Counted from the first letter of the stretch, positions 9,571 through 16,335 are shown. The stretch is 29,819 nucleotides of DNA from JBAZGH01 sp041652935 (GCA_041652935.1 JBAZGH010000007.1:1-29819); one strand, 5' to 3'. Numbers and translations: made by a program. The notes: a model not told the origin generated them from the sequence alone.

Positions 9571-9688
9571 AAAAGAATTTTTAATTTTTAATTTTGTAAT
9601 TTTTAAATAATATCTAATTTTTAAATTTTAAACACGACGACCATGAATTATGATCTAGAAGAAAGAACAGCAAAATTAGGAGAAAATA
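9571..9688 (+). repeat. Direct repeat copy 2 (upstream region plus first 15 codons)
   Basis: Second copy of the repeat at 8872-8982, with 7 extra bases in the T/A tract. It provides the leader and first 15 codons of the four-helix bundle gene, where the sequence fits the family. Confidence 0.95.
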
Positions 9689-9984
9689 TAATTCTATTTA
9701 TAAAGCAATTACCGCGAAATGATATTAATTATCCATTAATAAATCAAATAATTAGATCAGCTACTAGTGTCGGTGCTAACTACATGGAAGCTAATCAAGC
9801 TAGTTCAAATAAAGATTTTAAAAATAAAATCAGAATATGCCAGAAAGAAGCCAATGAAACAAAGCATTGGTTAAGAATGATTGCCGTATCTAATGAAGAT
9901 AAAAAACCAGTCTGTCGCAAACTATGGCAAGAAGCTCATGAATTAACCTTAATATTCGCCGCAATTTCAAAGAAATGCAAATAA
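9643..9984 (+). CDS. Four-helix bundle protein (S23 / 23S-rRNA-intervening-sequence family)
   Basis: 113 residues, the usual size for this family. Landmarks are MNYDLEERTAKLGENI, IIRSATSVGANYMEAN, KDFKNKIRICQKEANETKHWLRMI and a C-terminal helix ending AAISKKCK, giving four amphipathic helices. Its biochemical role is unknown; relatives are found inside 23S rRNA intervening sequences, and the DGR accessory protein Avd shares the fold. No reverse transcriptase or template repeat lies nearby, so there is no reason to call this Avd. This gene appears to be the original owner of the 5' region that is duplicated in front of the NYN gene. Confidence 0.85.
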   Translation: MNYDLEERTAKLGENIILFIKQLPRNDINYPLINQIIRSATSVGANYMEANQASSNKDFKNKIRICQKEANETKHWLRMIAVSNEDKKPVCRKLWQEAHELTLIFAAISKKCK

Positions 9985-10017
9985 TATAAAAACATAGAAG
10001 TTTAAAAATTTTTAAAG

Positions 10018-10046
10018 ATGACATTAAATAAAAAATTCTGTATACT
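10018..10046 (+). promoter_or_regulatory. Sigma70-type promoter for the 10074 gene
   Basis: ATGACA (10018-10023), 17-bp spacer, TATACT (10041-10046), 27 bp before the ATG. Good spacing, one mismatch in each box. Confidence 0.55.
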
Positions 10047-10073
10047 AAGATAGTATTATAAAGAGCAAATAAA

Positions 10074-11150
10074 ATGCCTAAATTCAAAGAAACAGACAAT
10101 TTTATAGTAGACCTTCGCCAGCAAGCGCAAACAAAAAAGACAGAGCCGGAAAAGGAAGTTATTCTGCGGGAAAAAAAGAAAACTTTCAGCGAGCAGGTTT
10201 TTGAGCACGCGCGGGAAGAGGAAAGCCAGCCGTCCCGATTCTTTAAGAATGAAAACGAGCCGTCTTTTTCCTGGCTTGATTTTGTGCGCTATAATAATGC
10301 TTTTTTAATTATTGTAGTTGTCGGTGTTATCGCTTTTGGCGGATTGTCCATGGCGAGTGAAGAGGTTAGGGATGCTACTATCGGCGGGAAGCAGGTTTAT
10401 GCCGAAGGCGTGGATAATACGCTGCTGCTGGAGACGGATTTTGATAATTTCAGCATGGATTTTAAAATTACCGGAATTATGGAGGATGAGGAAAATTATA
10501 CGGTTACTTACAGCTATGTTGATATGGATGTTAAAGAGGGCGCCTGGCAGATTGCAGAGAAAGAAGGGGGAAGAAAAATTTCCAAGCCGTTCCGGCGGGA
10601 TTTGGGGCTGTATCTGGCCGAGCAATTAAGCCAGGAGGCGAAAGCGCGGATTAAGGAACTGAAAAAACTGCAAAAAGCCGAACAGGAAAAAGGCCAGACA
10701 AAAATTGTGCAGGTTACAAAGTATTCGGGTTTAATCGGCAAAGTATTGGATTTAAGCGGAGCGGTTTTTACCGGATATGAGCCGGTTAAAAAGATAGAGT
10801 TGGCTACGCCGGAAGTTGATGAGGCGGTTCAAGCCAGAACGCAAAGCGGAAGCGCTGATAATCTGGCAAATGTTTATAGCGACTGGGTAGAGGAGCATCC
10901 CGAGGAAGTCGCTGAGCTTAACACAGATACACACGAATTAGATACGGATTTAAACGGATTACAGATTGGCGCAGATGACAGCGCGGGTAATATAGAAGAA
11001 CAGACGGCCGAGACCGAGGAAACTATAGAAATTGAAGAAAATCCAGACGAGAATGCTGGAGCGGGAGAAGCAAGCGGCGGACAGGGGGTGGCTGTTGAAC
11101 CGGCAGAGGAAGCTCCGGTTGAAAATCCGACGCCGGAACCAGCGGAATAA
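10074..11150 (+). CDS. Unknown single-pass membrane protein with acidic C-terminal tail
   Basis: 358 residues; family not recognised. A charged cytoplasmic-like N-terminus (1-75) leads to one membrane segment at about 76-93 (NAFLIIVVVGVIAFGG). The following outer region contains VYAEGVDNTLLLETDFDN, MDFKITGIMEDEENYTVTYSY and RKISKPFRRDLGLYLAEQL. A lysine/glutamate-rich helix, probably coiled (about 185-215), and a long Glu/Pro/Ala-rich acidic tail (about 280-358) complete the protein. The topology suggests an envelope protein displayed outside the membrane with a disordered tail. A promoter lies just upstream and two hairpins follow, so it may be a single-gene transcript. Confidence 0.8.
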   Translation: MPKFKETDNFIVDLRQQAQTKKTEPEKEVILREKKKTFSEQVFEHAREEESQPSRFFKNENEPSFSWLDFVRYNNAFLIIVVVGVIAFGGLSMASEEVRDATIGGKQVYAEGVDNTLLLETDFDNFSMDFKITGIMEDEENYTVTYSYVDMDVKEGAWQIAEKEGGRKISKPFRRDLGLYLAEQLSQEAKARIKELKKLQKAEQEKGQTKIVQVTKYSGLIGKVLDLSGAVFTGYEPVKKIELATPEVDEAVQARTQSGSADNLANVYSDWVEEHPEEVAELNTDTHELDTDLNGLQIGADDSAGNIEEQTAETEETIEIEENPDENAGAGEASGGQGVAVEPAEEAPVENPTPEPAE

Positions 11151-11156
11151 GCAGGG

Positions 11157-11186
11157 AAATCCAATCCCCCATAGGGAATTGGATTT
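11157..11186 (+). terminator. Hairpin after the membrane-protein gene
   Basis: AAATCCAAT-CCC pairs with GGGAATTGGATTT with one bulged base. It begins 6 bp after the stop codon. There is no long T-run, so it may be a weak or bidirectional terminator. Confidence 0.5.
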
Positions 11187-11220
11187 CTAGGCAGATGATA
11201 TTTAATTTAAAACAAATATA

Positions 11221-11249
11221 AAAATCCGACCAAAGTTTGGCCGGATTTT
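11221..11249. terminator. Second hairpin, bidirectional terminator-like, before the RAYT
   Basis: AAAATCCGACCAAA pairs with TTTGGCCGGATTTT (one mismatch, 1-2 nt loop), with A/T tails on both sides. A palindrome right next to a RAYT could also be a REP-type element. Confidence 0.55.
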
Positions 11250-11268
11250 GAGTAAGAAGCAGATAAGC

Positions 11269-11949
11269 ATGAGCCGGAAACCGATAGACAGTTTGTATTA
11301 TTATCATGTTTACAATCGAGGCGTAGATAAGCGCCGGATTTTTTTGGCTAAATGGGATTATGTAAGATTTATTAGGAGTATGAGAGAATTTAATAATGTA
11401 AATTCAATAGGCTTTTATAGAAAATATTTAATAAAAAAGAATAATATGGATACTTGCTCGGCAAGCAGTTTGCTTGCCGAGCAAGAAAACAAGCCGCTGA
11501 TTGATATAATAGCCTATTGCCTGAATCCTAATCATTTTCATTTATTAGCGCGGGAGATAAGCGAGAATGGGATATCTAAATTCATGCATAAAGTGGCCGG
11601 AGGATATACAAGATATTTTAATGAAAGGTATAATCGCGCAGGGTGTCTATTCCAAGGAAAATATAAGGCCAAAGAGATAACTTCGACCTACGACCTAATG
11701 AAGGTGTCGGTTTATGTAAACTGCAACTCGGAAATACATGGGATTGCCAAAGCGGAAAATTGGCCTTGGTCTAGCTATTTAGATTATATTGGAATAAGAA
11801 AAGGGACGTTATGCAATAAGAAAGATGTTTATGAAGAATTTATAAATATAGAGGAAATTAAAAAGCTTAAAGAATATATAAAATTTTGCAACGAGTTAAT
11901 CCCAGAAATAAAAGCAGTGAAGAATTTAGAGAAGCATGGCTTGGAGTAA
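11269..11949 (+). CDS. REP-associated tyrosine transposase (RAYT, Y1_Tnp/TnpA_REP family)
   Basis: 226 residues from the ATG at 11269 (MSRKPIDSLYYYHVYNRG); a TTG seven codons earlier overlaps the hairpin and is less likely. Family marks: N-terminal YYHVYNRGVDKRRIFL, the HUH metal motif in CLNPNHFHLLAREI, the presumed catalytic Tyr in GGYTRYFNERYNRAG, LFQGKYKAKEI, and a C-terminal NWPWSSYLDYIG. RAYTs cut single-stranded DNA at REP palindromes and are usually single-copy residents rather than self-mobile insertion sequences. The frame carries an 11-codon palindrome between the N-terminal region and the HUH motif, encoding CSASSLLAEQ, where relatives tolerate length variation. All key residues remain, so the enzyme is plausibly active. 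Confidence 0.9.
   Translation: MSRKPIDSLYYYHVYNRGVDKRRIFLAKWDYVRFIRSMREFNNVNSIGFYRKYLIKKNNMDTCSASSLLAEQENKPLIDIIAYCLNPNHFHLLAREISENGISKFMHKVAGGYTRYFNERYNRAGCLFQGKYKAKEITSTYDLMKVSVYVNCNSEIHGIAKAENWPWSSYLDYIGIRKGTLCNKKDVYEEFINIEEIKKLKEYIKFCNELIPEIKAVKNLEKHGLE
11453..11485. repeat. 33-bp perfect hairpin palindrome inside the RAYT gene
   Basis: Arms CTTGCTCGGCAAGC (11453-11466) and GCTTGCCGAGCAAG (11472-11485) are exact reverse complements around a 5-nt AGTTT loop. The length, 33 bp, is 11 codons, so the frame is preserved. It resembles a REP element lodged in its own transposase gene. Confidence 0.9.
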
Positions 11950-11952
11950 AAA

Positions 11953-12423
11953 TTATATCAGCCGCCAAAAAGTTATAAGTAATATAATTTGAAGAATAAT
12001 GCCGGAAGAAAAACTGATATTATATTTTATAATACGATGAATTTTAATATGAAAATTTTGCAGTGGCGTCAGTAAGTTGTGAATTTTTTTAATTATAAAA
12101 TTTTGGCTTTTAGCCGATAGTTCGTAGATTGCTATTAACCAGTCCGGCAGCATGGCGCCGATAAGGGCAAATATTATATTAATTGAAATGAAGAAGCCGG
12201 GTTTTAAAAAAAATAATGAAATTAAAATCAATAATACTCCCAGATGGTCTATTATAGCGGCTCTGCCCATTTGTGAAATTGTAAAATTTTTAAATTTTTC
12301 ATCTCCGTGCGGGATTAAATCAAGGATATAATGGGAAAGCAGGCCAACAAAAAAAGCCCCCATTGGGTTTGTGACGCCTTGCGTTATGGCTATGGCGACG
12401 GTTGAGTGGACGGTTAGGAACAT
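11953..12423 (-). CDS. Small multi-pass membrane protein, HxxxDxxPHGD type (YdjM/DUF457-like)
   Basis: 156 residues from the ATG at 12423; a TTG 11 codons upstream lies in an AT-rich repeat and is unlikely. MFLTVHSTVAIAITQ and GLLSHYILDLIPHGDE place His and Asp residues as in membrane proteins of the YdjM/DUF457 putative metal-dependent hydrolase type. Hydrophobic stretches are LGVLLILISLFFL, FFISINIIFALIGAMLPDWL and GIILQIILLITFW, so roughly four membrane passes. Convergent with the RAYT, with 3 bp between the two stops. The hydrolase assignment is by motif resemblance only; the substrate is unknown. Confidence 0.7.
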   Translation of the reverse strand: MFLTVHSTVAIAITQGVTNPMGAFFVGLLSHYILDLIPHGDEKFKNFTISQMGRAAIIDHLGVLLILISLFFLKPGFFISINIIFALIGAMLPDWLIAIYELSAKSQNFIIKKIHNLLTPLQNFHIKIHRIIKYNISFSSGIILQIILLITFWRLI

Positions 12424-12429
12424 GACGAA

Positions 12430-12545
12430 ATTTTTAATTTTGTTATTTTTAAACAATAACCAAATGAACTAATTTCTAAACATGATGTCGCGTCACGTTT
12501 TAAACATTTGGTAATTTAAAAATTGTTTGAAAATTGAAAATTAGA
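12430..12545. repeat. AT-rich intergenic inverted repeat
   Basis: AAACAATAACCAAATG (12451-12466) pairs imperfectly with 12505-12528 (CATTTGGT...ATTGTTT). The tip carries GATGTCGCGTCACG, and AAATTGAAAATTAG words follow. It belongs to the TTTTTAAATTT family described under findings. Confidence 0.65.
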
Positions 12546-12561
12546 AATTGAAAATTATGAT

Positions 12562-12655
12562 TGGTGCCCTGGGAGAGACTTGCCCGCCACATCTCGCTAC
12601 GTTCGTGGGCGGGTCGCTTCCTCCCATTAGGCGGACAAGCACTGACGTTCGCGAA
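12562..12655. other. GC-rich structured element with REP-like hairpins and a possible tRNA 3' remnant
   Basis: TGGGAG/CTCCCA (12570-12575, 12621-12626) encloses GCCCGCCAC/GTGGGCGGG (12582-12590, 12605-12613); an alternative pairing joins CTTGCCCGCC with GGCGGACAAG. On the - strand the outer edge reads CAAGT-CTCTC-CCAGGGC-A-CCA (12562-12582 reversed), which matches the 3' part of a tRNA (T-loop, T-stem, acceptor, discriminator, CCA). No tRNA 5' half is present. It could be a REP-type element, an attachment remnant, or both. Confidence 0.5.
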
Positions 12656-12664
12656 ACCATTTTG

Positions 12665-12748
12665 TGCCGCCGGTCGGACTTGAACCGACACGGTATTGCT
12701 ACCACATGATTTTGAGTCATGCGTGTCTACCAGTTCCACCACGGCGGC
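12665..12748 (-). tRNA. tRNA-Leu (anticodon CAA)
   Basis: On the - strand the 84-nt sequence opens GCCGCCG and closes CGGCGGC-A, forming a 7-bp acceptor stem. The anticodon arm is CATGA-CTCAAAA-TCATG, giving anticodon CAA. A long class II variable arm (TGGTAGCAATACCG) and the T-arm with GTTCAAG-type loop follow. CCA is not encoded. The apparent protein frame across it (MVELVDTHDSKSCGS...) is an artefact. Confidence 0.95.
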
Positions 12749-12791
12749 CTATTAAAACAAGCTTTTTTTAGTTTATCGCAGATATGGCCAG

Positions 12792-12820
12792 TTGTCAAAG
12801 TATATAGAAGTCGGTATAAT
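12792..12820 (+). promoter_or_regulatory. Sigma70 promoter of the parAB genes
   Basis: TTGTCA (12792-12797), 17-bp spacer, TATAAT (12815-12820). This is the best promoter in the window. The predicted leader to the parA ATG is roughly 115 nt. Confidence 0.75.
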
Positions 12821-12861
12821 ATAGGTAGTTAAATCAACTACCATGAACTTACAAACAGATT

Positions 12862-12932
12862 ACAAATTTACAAACTCTAGAAAATTTTTTTAGCCCATGT
12901 TTGTATATTTGTATTATTGTTTGTAAATTCGT
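12862..12932 (+). promoter_or_regulatory. Inverted repeat in the parA leader
   Basis: ACAAATTTACAAAC (12862-12875) is complementary to GTTTGTAAATTCGT (12919-12932) with one mismatch, placing a hairpin in the untranslated leader 14 bp before the parA start. It could be structural, an attenuator or an operator. Confidence 0.5.
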
Positions 12933-12945
12933 GGATGCATTTGTA

Positions 12946-13710
12946 ATGTCTAAAATAATATCAATTATAAACCAGAAGGGCGGGGTGGGAAAAACCACCA
13001 CTGCCGTTAATTTGGGTTCATATTTAGCGCATCTTGGAAAGCGCGTGCTTTTGGTTGATATTGACCCGCAGGCAAATGCTACTTCCGGGCTGGGGATAGA
13101 GCCGCAAAAACTGGAAAGCGGAATTTATGAGGCAATCATTAGGGATGACAGCCCGCTTAGCCATTCAATTAAGCATACAGCGCAAGATAATTACAAGATA
13201 GCGCCGGCGACCATGGCATTGGCCGGAGCCGGAGTAGAGCTGGTTAATATGCCTAATCGCGAATTTCGTTTAGAGCAAGTGTTAAATAGCGTTAGAGACG
13301 AATATGACTATGTTATAGTAGATTCGCCGCCGTCACTCGGGCTTTTAACTATTAATGGCTTGGTAGCGGCGGATGAAATTTTAATCCCGATTCAATCGGA
13401 ATACTTCGCTTTAGAGGGTTTGGGGCATTTATTGCATACGATTAATTTAATCCAAAATAATTTAAAGCCGTCTTTAGGAATTATGGGCGCTGTTATTACT
13501 ATGTACGATACCCGCAATAAACTTTCCCGCGACGTTATGCAAGAATTATATCAATATTTTCCCAATAAAGTATTCCGCAGCGTTATTCCTCGCTCGGTTA
13601 AATTAGCCGAAGCGCCGAGTTTCGGCCGTTCAATATTGCATTATGACCCGTTATCAAAGGGAGCAAGAGCATACGAGAGGTTGGCAAGGGAGGTTATTGA
13701 CTTAGAATAA
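12946..13710 (+). CDS. parA: Chromosome partitioning ATPase ParA (Soj)
   Basis: 254 residues from the ATG at 12946 (MSKIISIINQ); an upstream TTG would add 15 residues unlike the family. The deviant Walker A box KGGVGKTT (residues 11-18) with the signature lysine, the Walker A' DIDPQANAT, and DSPPSLG (Walker B region) are intact. The C-terminal part (IPRSVKLAEAPSFGRSI, DPLSKGARAYERLA) is typical of chromosomal ParA/Soj. It cycles ATP on the nucleoid to move ParB-parS complexes. It is followed by parB after a 170-bp gap filled by a long inverted repeat. Confidence 0.97.
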   Translation: MSKIISIINQKGGVGKTTTAVNLGSYLAHLGKRVLLVDIDPQANATSGLGIEPQKLESGIYEAIIRDDSPLSHSIKHTAQDNYKIAPATMALAGAGVELVNMPNREFRLEQVLNSVRDEYDYVIVDSPPSLGLLTINGLVAADEILIPIQSEYFALEGLGHLLHTINLIQNNLKPSLGIMGAVITMYDTRNKLSRDVMQELYQYFPNKVFRSVIPRSVKLAEAPSFGRSILHYDPLSKGARAYERLAREVIDLE

Positions 13711-13712
13711 TA

Positions 13713-13862
13713 CTAAAATTTTTAATTTTTAATTTTTAAATAAATCTTAAATCTTAATTTTTAAAAACACGGATTTTATCATAATCATATATAGCTGTCG
13801 TGTTTGGGATTTTAAAATTAAGTATTATTTAAAAATTATAAAATTAAAAATTTACAATACTT
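13713..13862. repeat. Long AT-rich inverted repeat between parA and parB
   Basis: The left arm (about 13715-13771) and right arm (about 13799-13853) are near-complementary over more than 50 bp: AAACACG pairs with CGTGTTT, CTTAATTTTTAAA with TTTAAAATTAAG-type sequence, and AAATTTTTAATTTTT with its complement. The loop is about 27 nt. A transcript would fold into one long hairpin between the two genes. Confidence 0.8.
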
Positions 13863-13880
13863 TATACTAAATATAAAATT

Positions 13881-14810
13881 ATGGTTGCAAATAATTCATC
13901 TCTCGGTCGGGGCCTAAGCTCCCTTATACCGCAAAAAAATAATAATCCCGAACCGGAAAATGAGCAAATTTTGGAAGAGGGGAATGATGTACAGATAGAA
14001 GGGGGGAGGGTAATCAGCCAGCCGCAAGCCGGAGACAGTTTGGCTTACGTTTCCATCAGCTTGATAGATGCTAATCCGATGCAGCCGCGCAGCCGGTTTG
14101 AATTGTCGTCCCTGGAAGAGCTGGAAAATTCCATAAAACAGCACGGGATATTGCAGCCGATAGTGGTAACCAAAAAATCGGACGGCCGCTATGAAATTAT
14201 TGTGGGCGAGCGGCGTTTTCGGGCGGCAAAGCGGGCGATGTTGAAAGAAGTGCCGGTTATAATAAGGGAAGCGGACCGGCAGGAAAAATTGGAATTGGCG
14301 CTGATTGAAAATATTGTCAGAGAAGACCTTAATCCGGTAGAATTGGCAGAGGCGTACGAAAGATATATAAAAGAATTTGAGCTTACCCACGAGGAGGCGG
14401 CGCACCGCATGGGAAAATCCCGTTCGGCCATTTCCAACTCCATCCGCATTTTAACCTTGCCGGAAGAAATTAAAGAGGCAATGCGCGAAGGCCGGTTGTC
14501 AGACGCGCACGCGAAAGTTATTGTCGGCCTGGATACGGAAGAAAAGCAGCTTAATTTATTTAGGCGGGTTGTAGAGCGGGGCTTGTCGGTTTCCCGCACT
14601 CGGCTGGAAACGCAAAAGATGGGTGGAACCAGGGGAGCGCGGATTAAAATAGATGCCCGCGATGAAGAATTAGAAAAAAAATTACGGCAATATCTTGGTA
14701 CTCGCGTAAAAGTAGAGCGAGCGGGGTATAAAGGGAAAATTATTATAGAATTTTTTAATTATGACGAGCTAGTGGAGTTGGCTAATAAAATATTAAGAGA
14801 GGATGAATAA
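13881..14810 (+). CDS. parB: Chromosome partitioning protein ParB (Spo0J-type)
   Basis: 309 residues. The N-terminal LGRGLSSLIP motif is the ParA-stimulating peptide of ParB proteins. The ParB/sulfiredoxin-like nuclease-fold domain follows with NPMQPRSRFE, GILQPIVV, GERRFRAAK (the CTP-binding GERRxRA box) and ENIVREDLNPVELAEAY. The helix-turn-helix is LTHEEAAHRMGKSRSAISNSIRIL, and the C-terminal dimerisation part includes KIIIEFFNYDELVELANKIL. It clamps DNA around parS sites. I found no canonical parS palindrome in the window. Its last codons, ATGAATAA, are duplicated just downstream together with half of the following palindrome. Confidence 0.97.
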   Translation: MVANNSSLGRGLSSLIPQKNNNPEPENEQILEEGNDVQIEGGRVISQPQAGDSLAYVSISLIDANPMQPRSRFELSSLEELENSIKQHGILQPIVVTKKSDGRYEIIVGERRFRAAKRAMLKEVPVIIREADRQEKLELALIENIVREDLNPVELAEAYERYIKEFELTHEEAAHRMGKSRSAISNSIRILTLPEEIKEAMREGRLSDAHAKVIVGLDTEEKQLNLFRRVVERGLSVSRTRLETQKMGGTRGARIKIDARDEELEKKLRQYLGTRVKVERAGYKGKIIIEFFNYDELVELANKILREDE

Positions 14811-14871
14811 AAAAGTAGAGACGAGGCATGAATAAAAAGTAGAGACGAGGCATGCCTCGTCTCTACTTTTT
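14803..14871. terminator. 38-bp perfect palindrome between convergent parB and rel, with tandem half copy
   Basis: At 14834-14871, AAAAAGTAGAGACGAGGCA is followed by its exact reverse complement, giving a bidirectional terminator with A/T tails. The left arm is preceded by a second copy of itself (14803-14827, starting at the ATGAATAA end of parB), a tandem duplication of about 25 bp. The GTAGAGACG...CGTCTCTAC type recurs in many genomes, from memory. Confidence 0.85.
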
Positions 14872-14877
14872 ATTTTT

Positions 14878-16335
14878 TTATTTCCAGCGTATAAACCTCT
14901 TTAATCCTCCCCCCTCTTTCAAAGAAGATTTTATTTTATTGCGGGCGCGCTGTGTTTTAACGAATTTAAGCCAGTCTTTTCCGGGGCGCGGGCGATTTTT
15001 TTCAGTAATAATTTCAACCGTATCGCCGCTTTTTAATTTTGTATTAAGGGGGGCGATTTTTTCATTTATCATAACTCCGACGCATTGGTTTCCGATATCA
15101 GTATGGACAGCGTAGGCAAAATCAACCGGAGTGGAGCCATCGGGCAGGTCTATTACGTCGCCCTTGGGAGTGAAAGTGAAAATTCTATCCTGAAATACGT
15201 CAATTTTAGCGGTAGAAACAAATTCCTGGCTGGTAACGGTTTGCCGCATTAAATCCATAATATCCCGCACCCATTTCGGCTGTTTTTCCAGGGTTATTTT
15301 TTTATTTTTATAGTACCAGTGGGCGGCGATGCCGTATAGGGATTCTTCATACATTTTTTTGGTCGCCACTTGAAATTCAGTAACTTTTCCATTTGGTCCG
15401 AAGACGGTGGTATGGAGCGCCTGGTATCCGTTCGGCTTGGGCACGGCGATATAATCTTTAAAGCGATTCGGCTTCGGCTTCCAAAGGGAGTGGATCACGC
15501 CGATTGTTTTGTAGCAATCGGCAATATTTTCCACCACTATCCTTAGGGCAAATACGTCATAAATTTCAGAAAATTTCCTTTCTTTTTTCTGCATTTTTTG
15601 GAAGATGCTATATAAGCTTTTGAATCGTCCATGGATATCAAATTTTATGCTTTCCTCTTTTAATTTTGGAACGATTATTTTTTTAGTTTTTTCAATAAAT
15701 TGCGTATTCTCAACTTTTTGCTCAATTTGGTACCTGTATTCAAGTTTTTTATACTCCTCCGGGTAAAGGTACTTGAAGCACAGGTCTTCCATGGTGTATT
15801 TAAAATACCAAATTCCCAATAAACTGGCGATTGGGATATAAACCTCCATTGTTTCCCTGGCGATTCGCTGCCGCTTTCTTTCGGGCAAGGCGTCTAAAGT
15901 TTCCAAATTATGCATCCGGTCGGCAAATCTGATTAAAACAACCCGGACATCCGCCGCCATAGCGATGAACATTTTTTTTAAGCTCTCCGTATGCCGTTCA
16001 ATTCCGCGGTATTTAATTTTACTTACCTTAGTTATGCCCTCAACCATGTTGGCGACCTGCTTGCCGAATTGTTTCTCTATTTCCTTCAGATTCCTTTCAG
16101 TATCTTCAGGAACGTCGTGCAACAGGGCGGCGATAATCATGTCATTTTCCGCCCGTATTTTTGCCAGCGTCAAGGCCGTTTGCATCGGGTGCTGGATGTA
16201 GGGTTCTCCTGATTTTCTTTTTTGCCCCCGATGCGCGGACTCGGCAAATTCATAGGCAAGCTTAATTAAATCCGTATCGGCTTTCGGGTCGTTTTTTTTA
16301 ACCTGCTCTATAATTTGTTGGATTGTTACAGGCAT
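14878..16335 (-). CDS. rel: RelA/SpoT-type (p)ppGpp synthetase/hydrolase, short form without ACT domain
   Basis: 485 residues. The HD hydrolase domain is intact (AHRGQKRKSGEPYIQHP; ALLHDVPED with His73-Asp74 and Glu77-Asp78; RFADRMHNLETL). The synthetase domain has IYDVFALRIVV, LWKPKPNRFKDYIAVPKPNGYQALHTTV and GIAAHWYYK. The usual E-(I/V)QIRT segment reads EFQVATKKM, so its conserved Arg is replaced by Ala. A TGS domain (RIFTFTPKGDVIDLPDGSTP) follows, and the protein stops soon after it with no zinc-finger/helical or ACT domain, where full-length Rel proteins are about 700 residues or more. It therefore probably makes and/or degrades (p)ppGpp without the usual C-terminal ribosome-sensing module. 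Convergent with parB. Confidence 0.92.
   Translation of the reverse strand: MPVTIQQIIEQVKKNDPKADTDLIKLAYEFAESAHRGQKRKSGEPYIQHPMQTALTLAKIRAENDMIIAALLHDVPEDTERNLKEIEKQFGKQVANMVEGITKVSKIKYRGIERHTESLKKMFIAMAADVRVVLIRFADRMHNLETLDALPERKRQRIARETMEVYIPIASLLGIWYFKYTMEDLCFKYLYPEEYKKLEYRYQIEQKVENTQFIEKTKKIIVPKLKEESIKFDIHGRFKSLYSIFQKMQKKERKFSEIYDVFALRIVVENIADCYKTIGVIHSLWKPKPNRFKDYIAVPKPNGYQALHTTVFGPNGKVTEFQVATKKMYEESLYGIAAHWYYKNKKITLEKQPKWVRDIMDLMRQTVTSQEFVSTAKIDVFQDRIFTFTPKGDVIDLPDGSTPVDFAYAVHTDIGNQCVGVMINEKIAPLNTKLKSGDTVEIITEKNRPRPGKDWLKFVKTQRARNKIKSSLKEGGGLKRFIRWK

Noticed and set aside
9643..9984. Avd accessory protein of a diversity-generating retroelement
   Set aside because: The fold is shared, but no reverse transcriptase or template repeat is present in the window; S23-type genes are common alone.
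12500..12742. 80-codon frame on the - strand
   Set aside because: It is the translation of the tRNA-Leu gene and adjacent repeat.
13713..13862. parS centromere site near parAB
   Set aside because: No TGTTTCACGTGAAACA-like palindrome was found; AAACACG...CGTGTTT here is part of the long hairpin and its halves are 27 nt apart.
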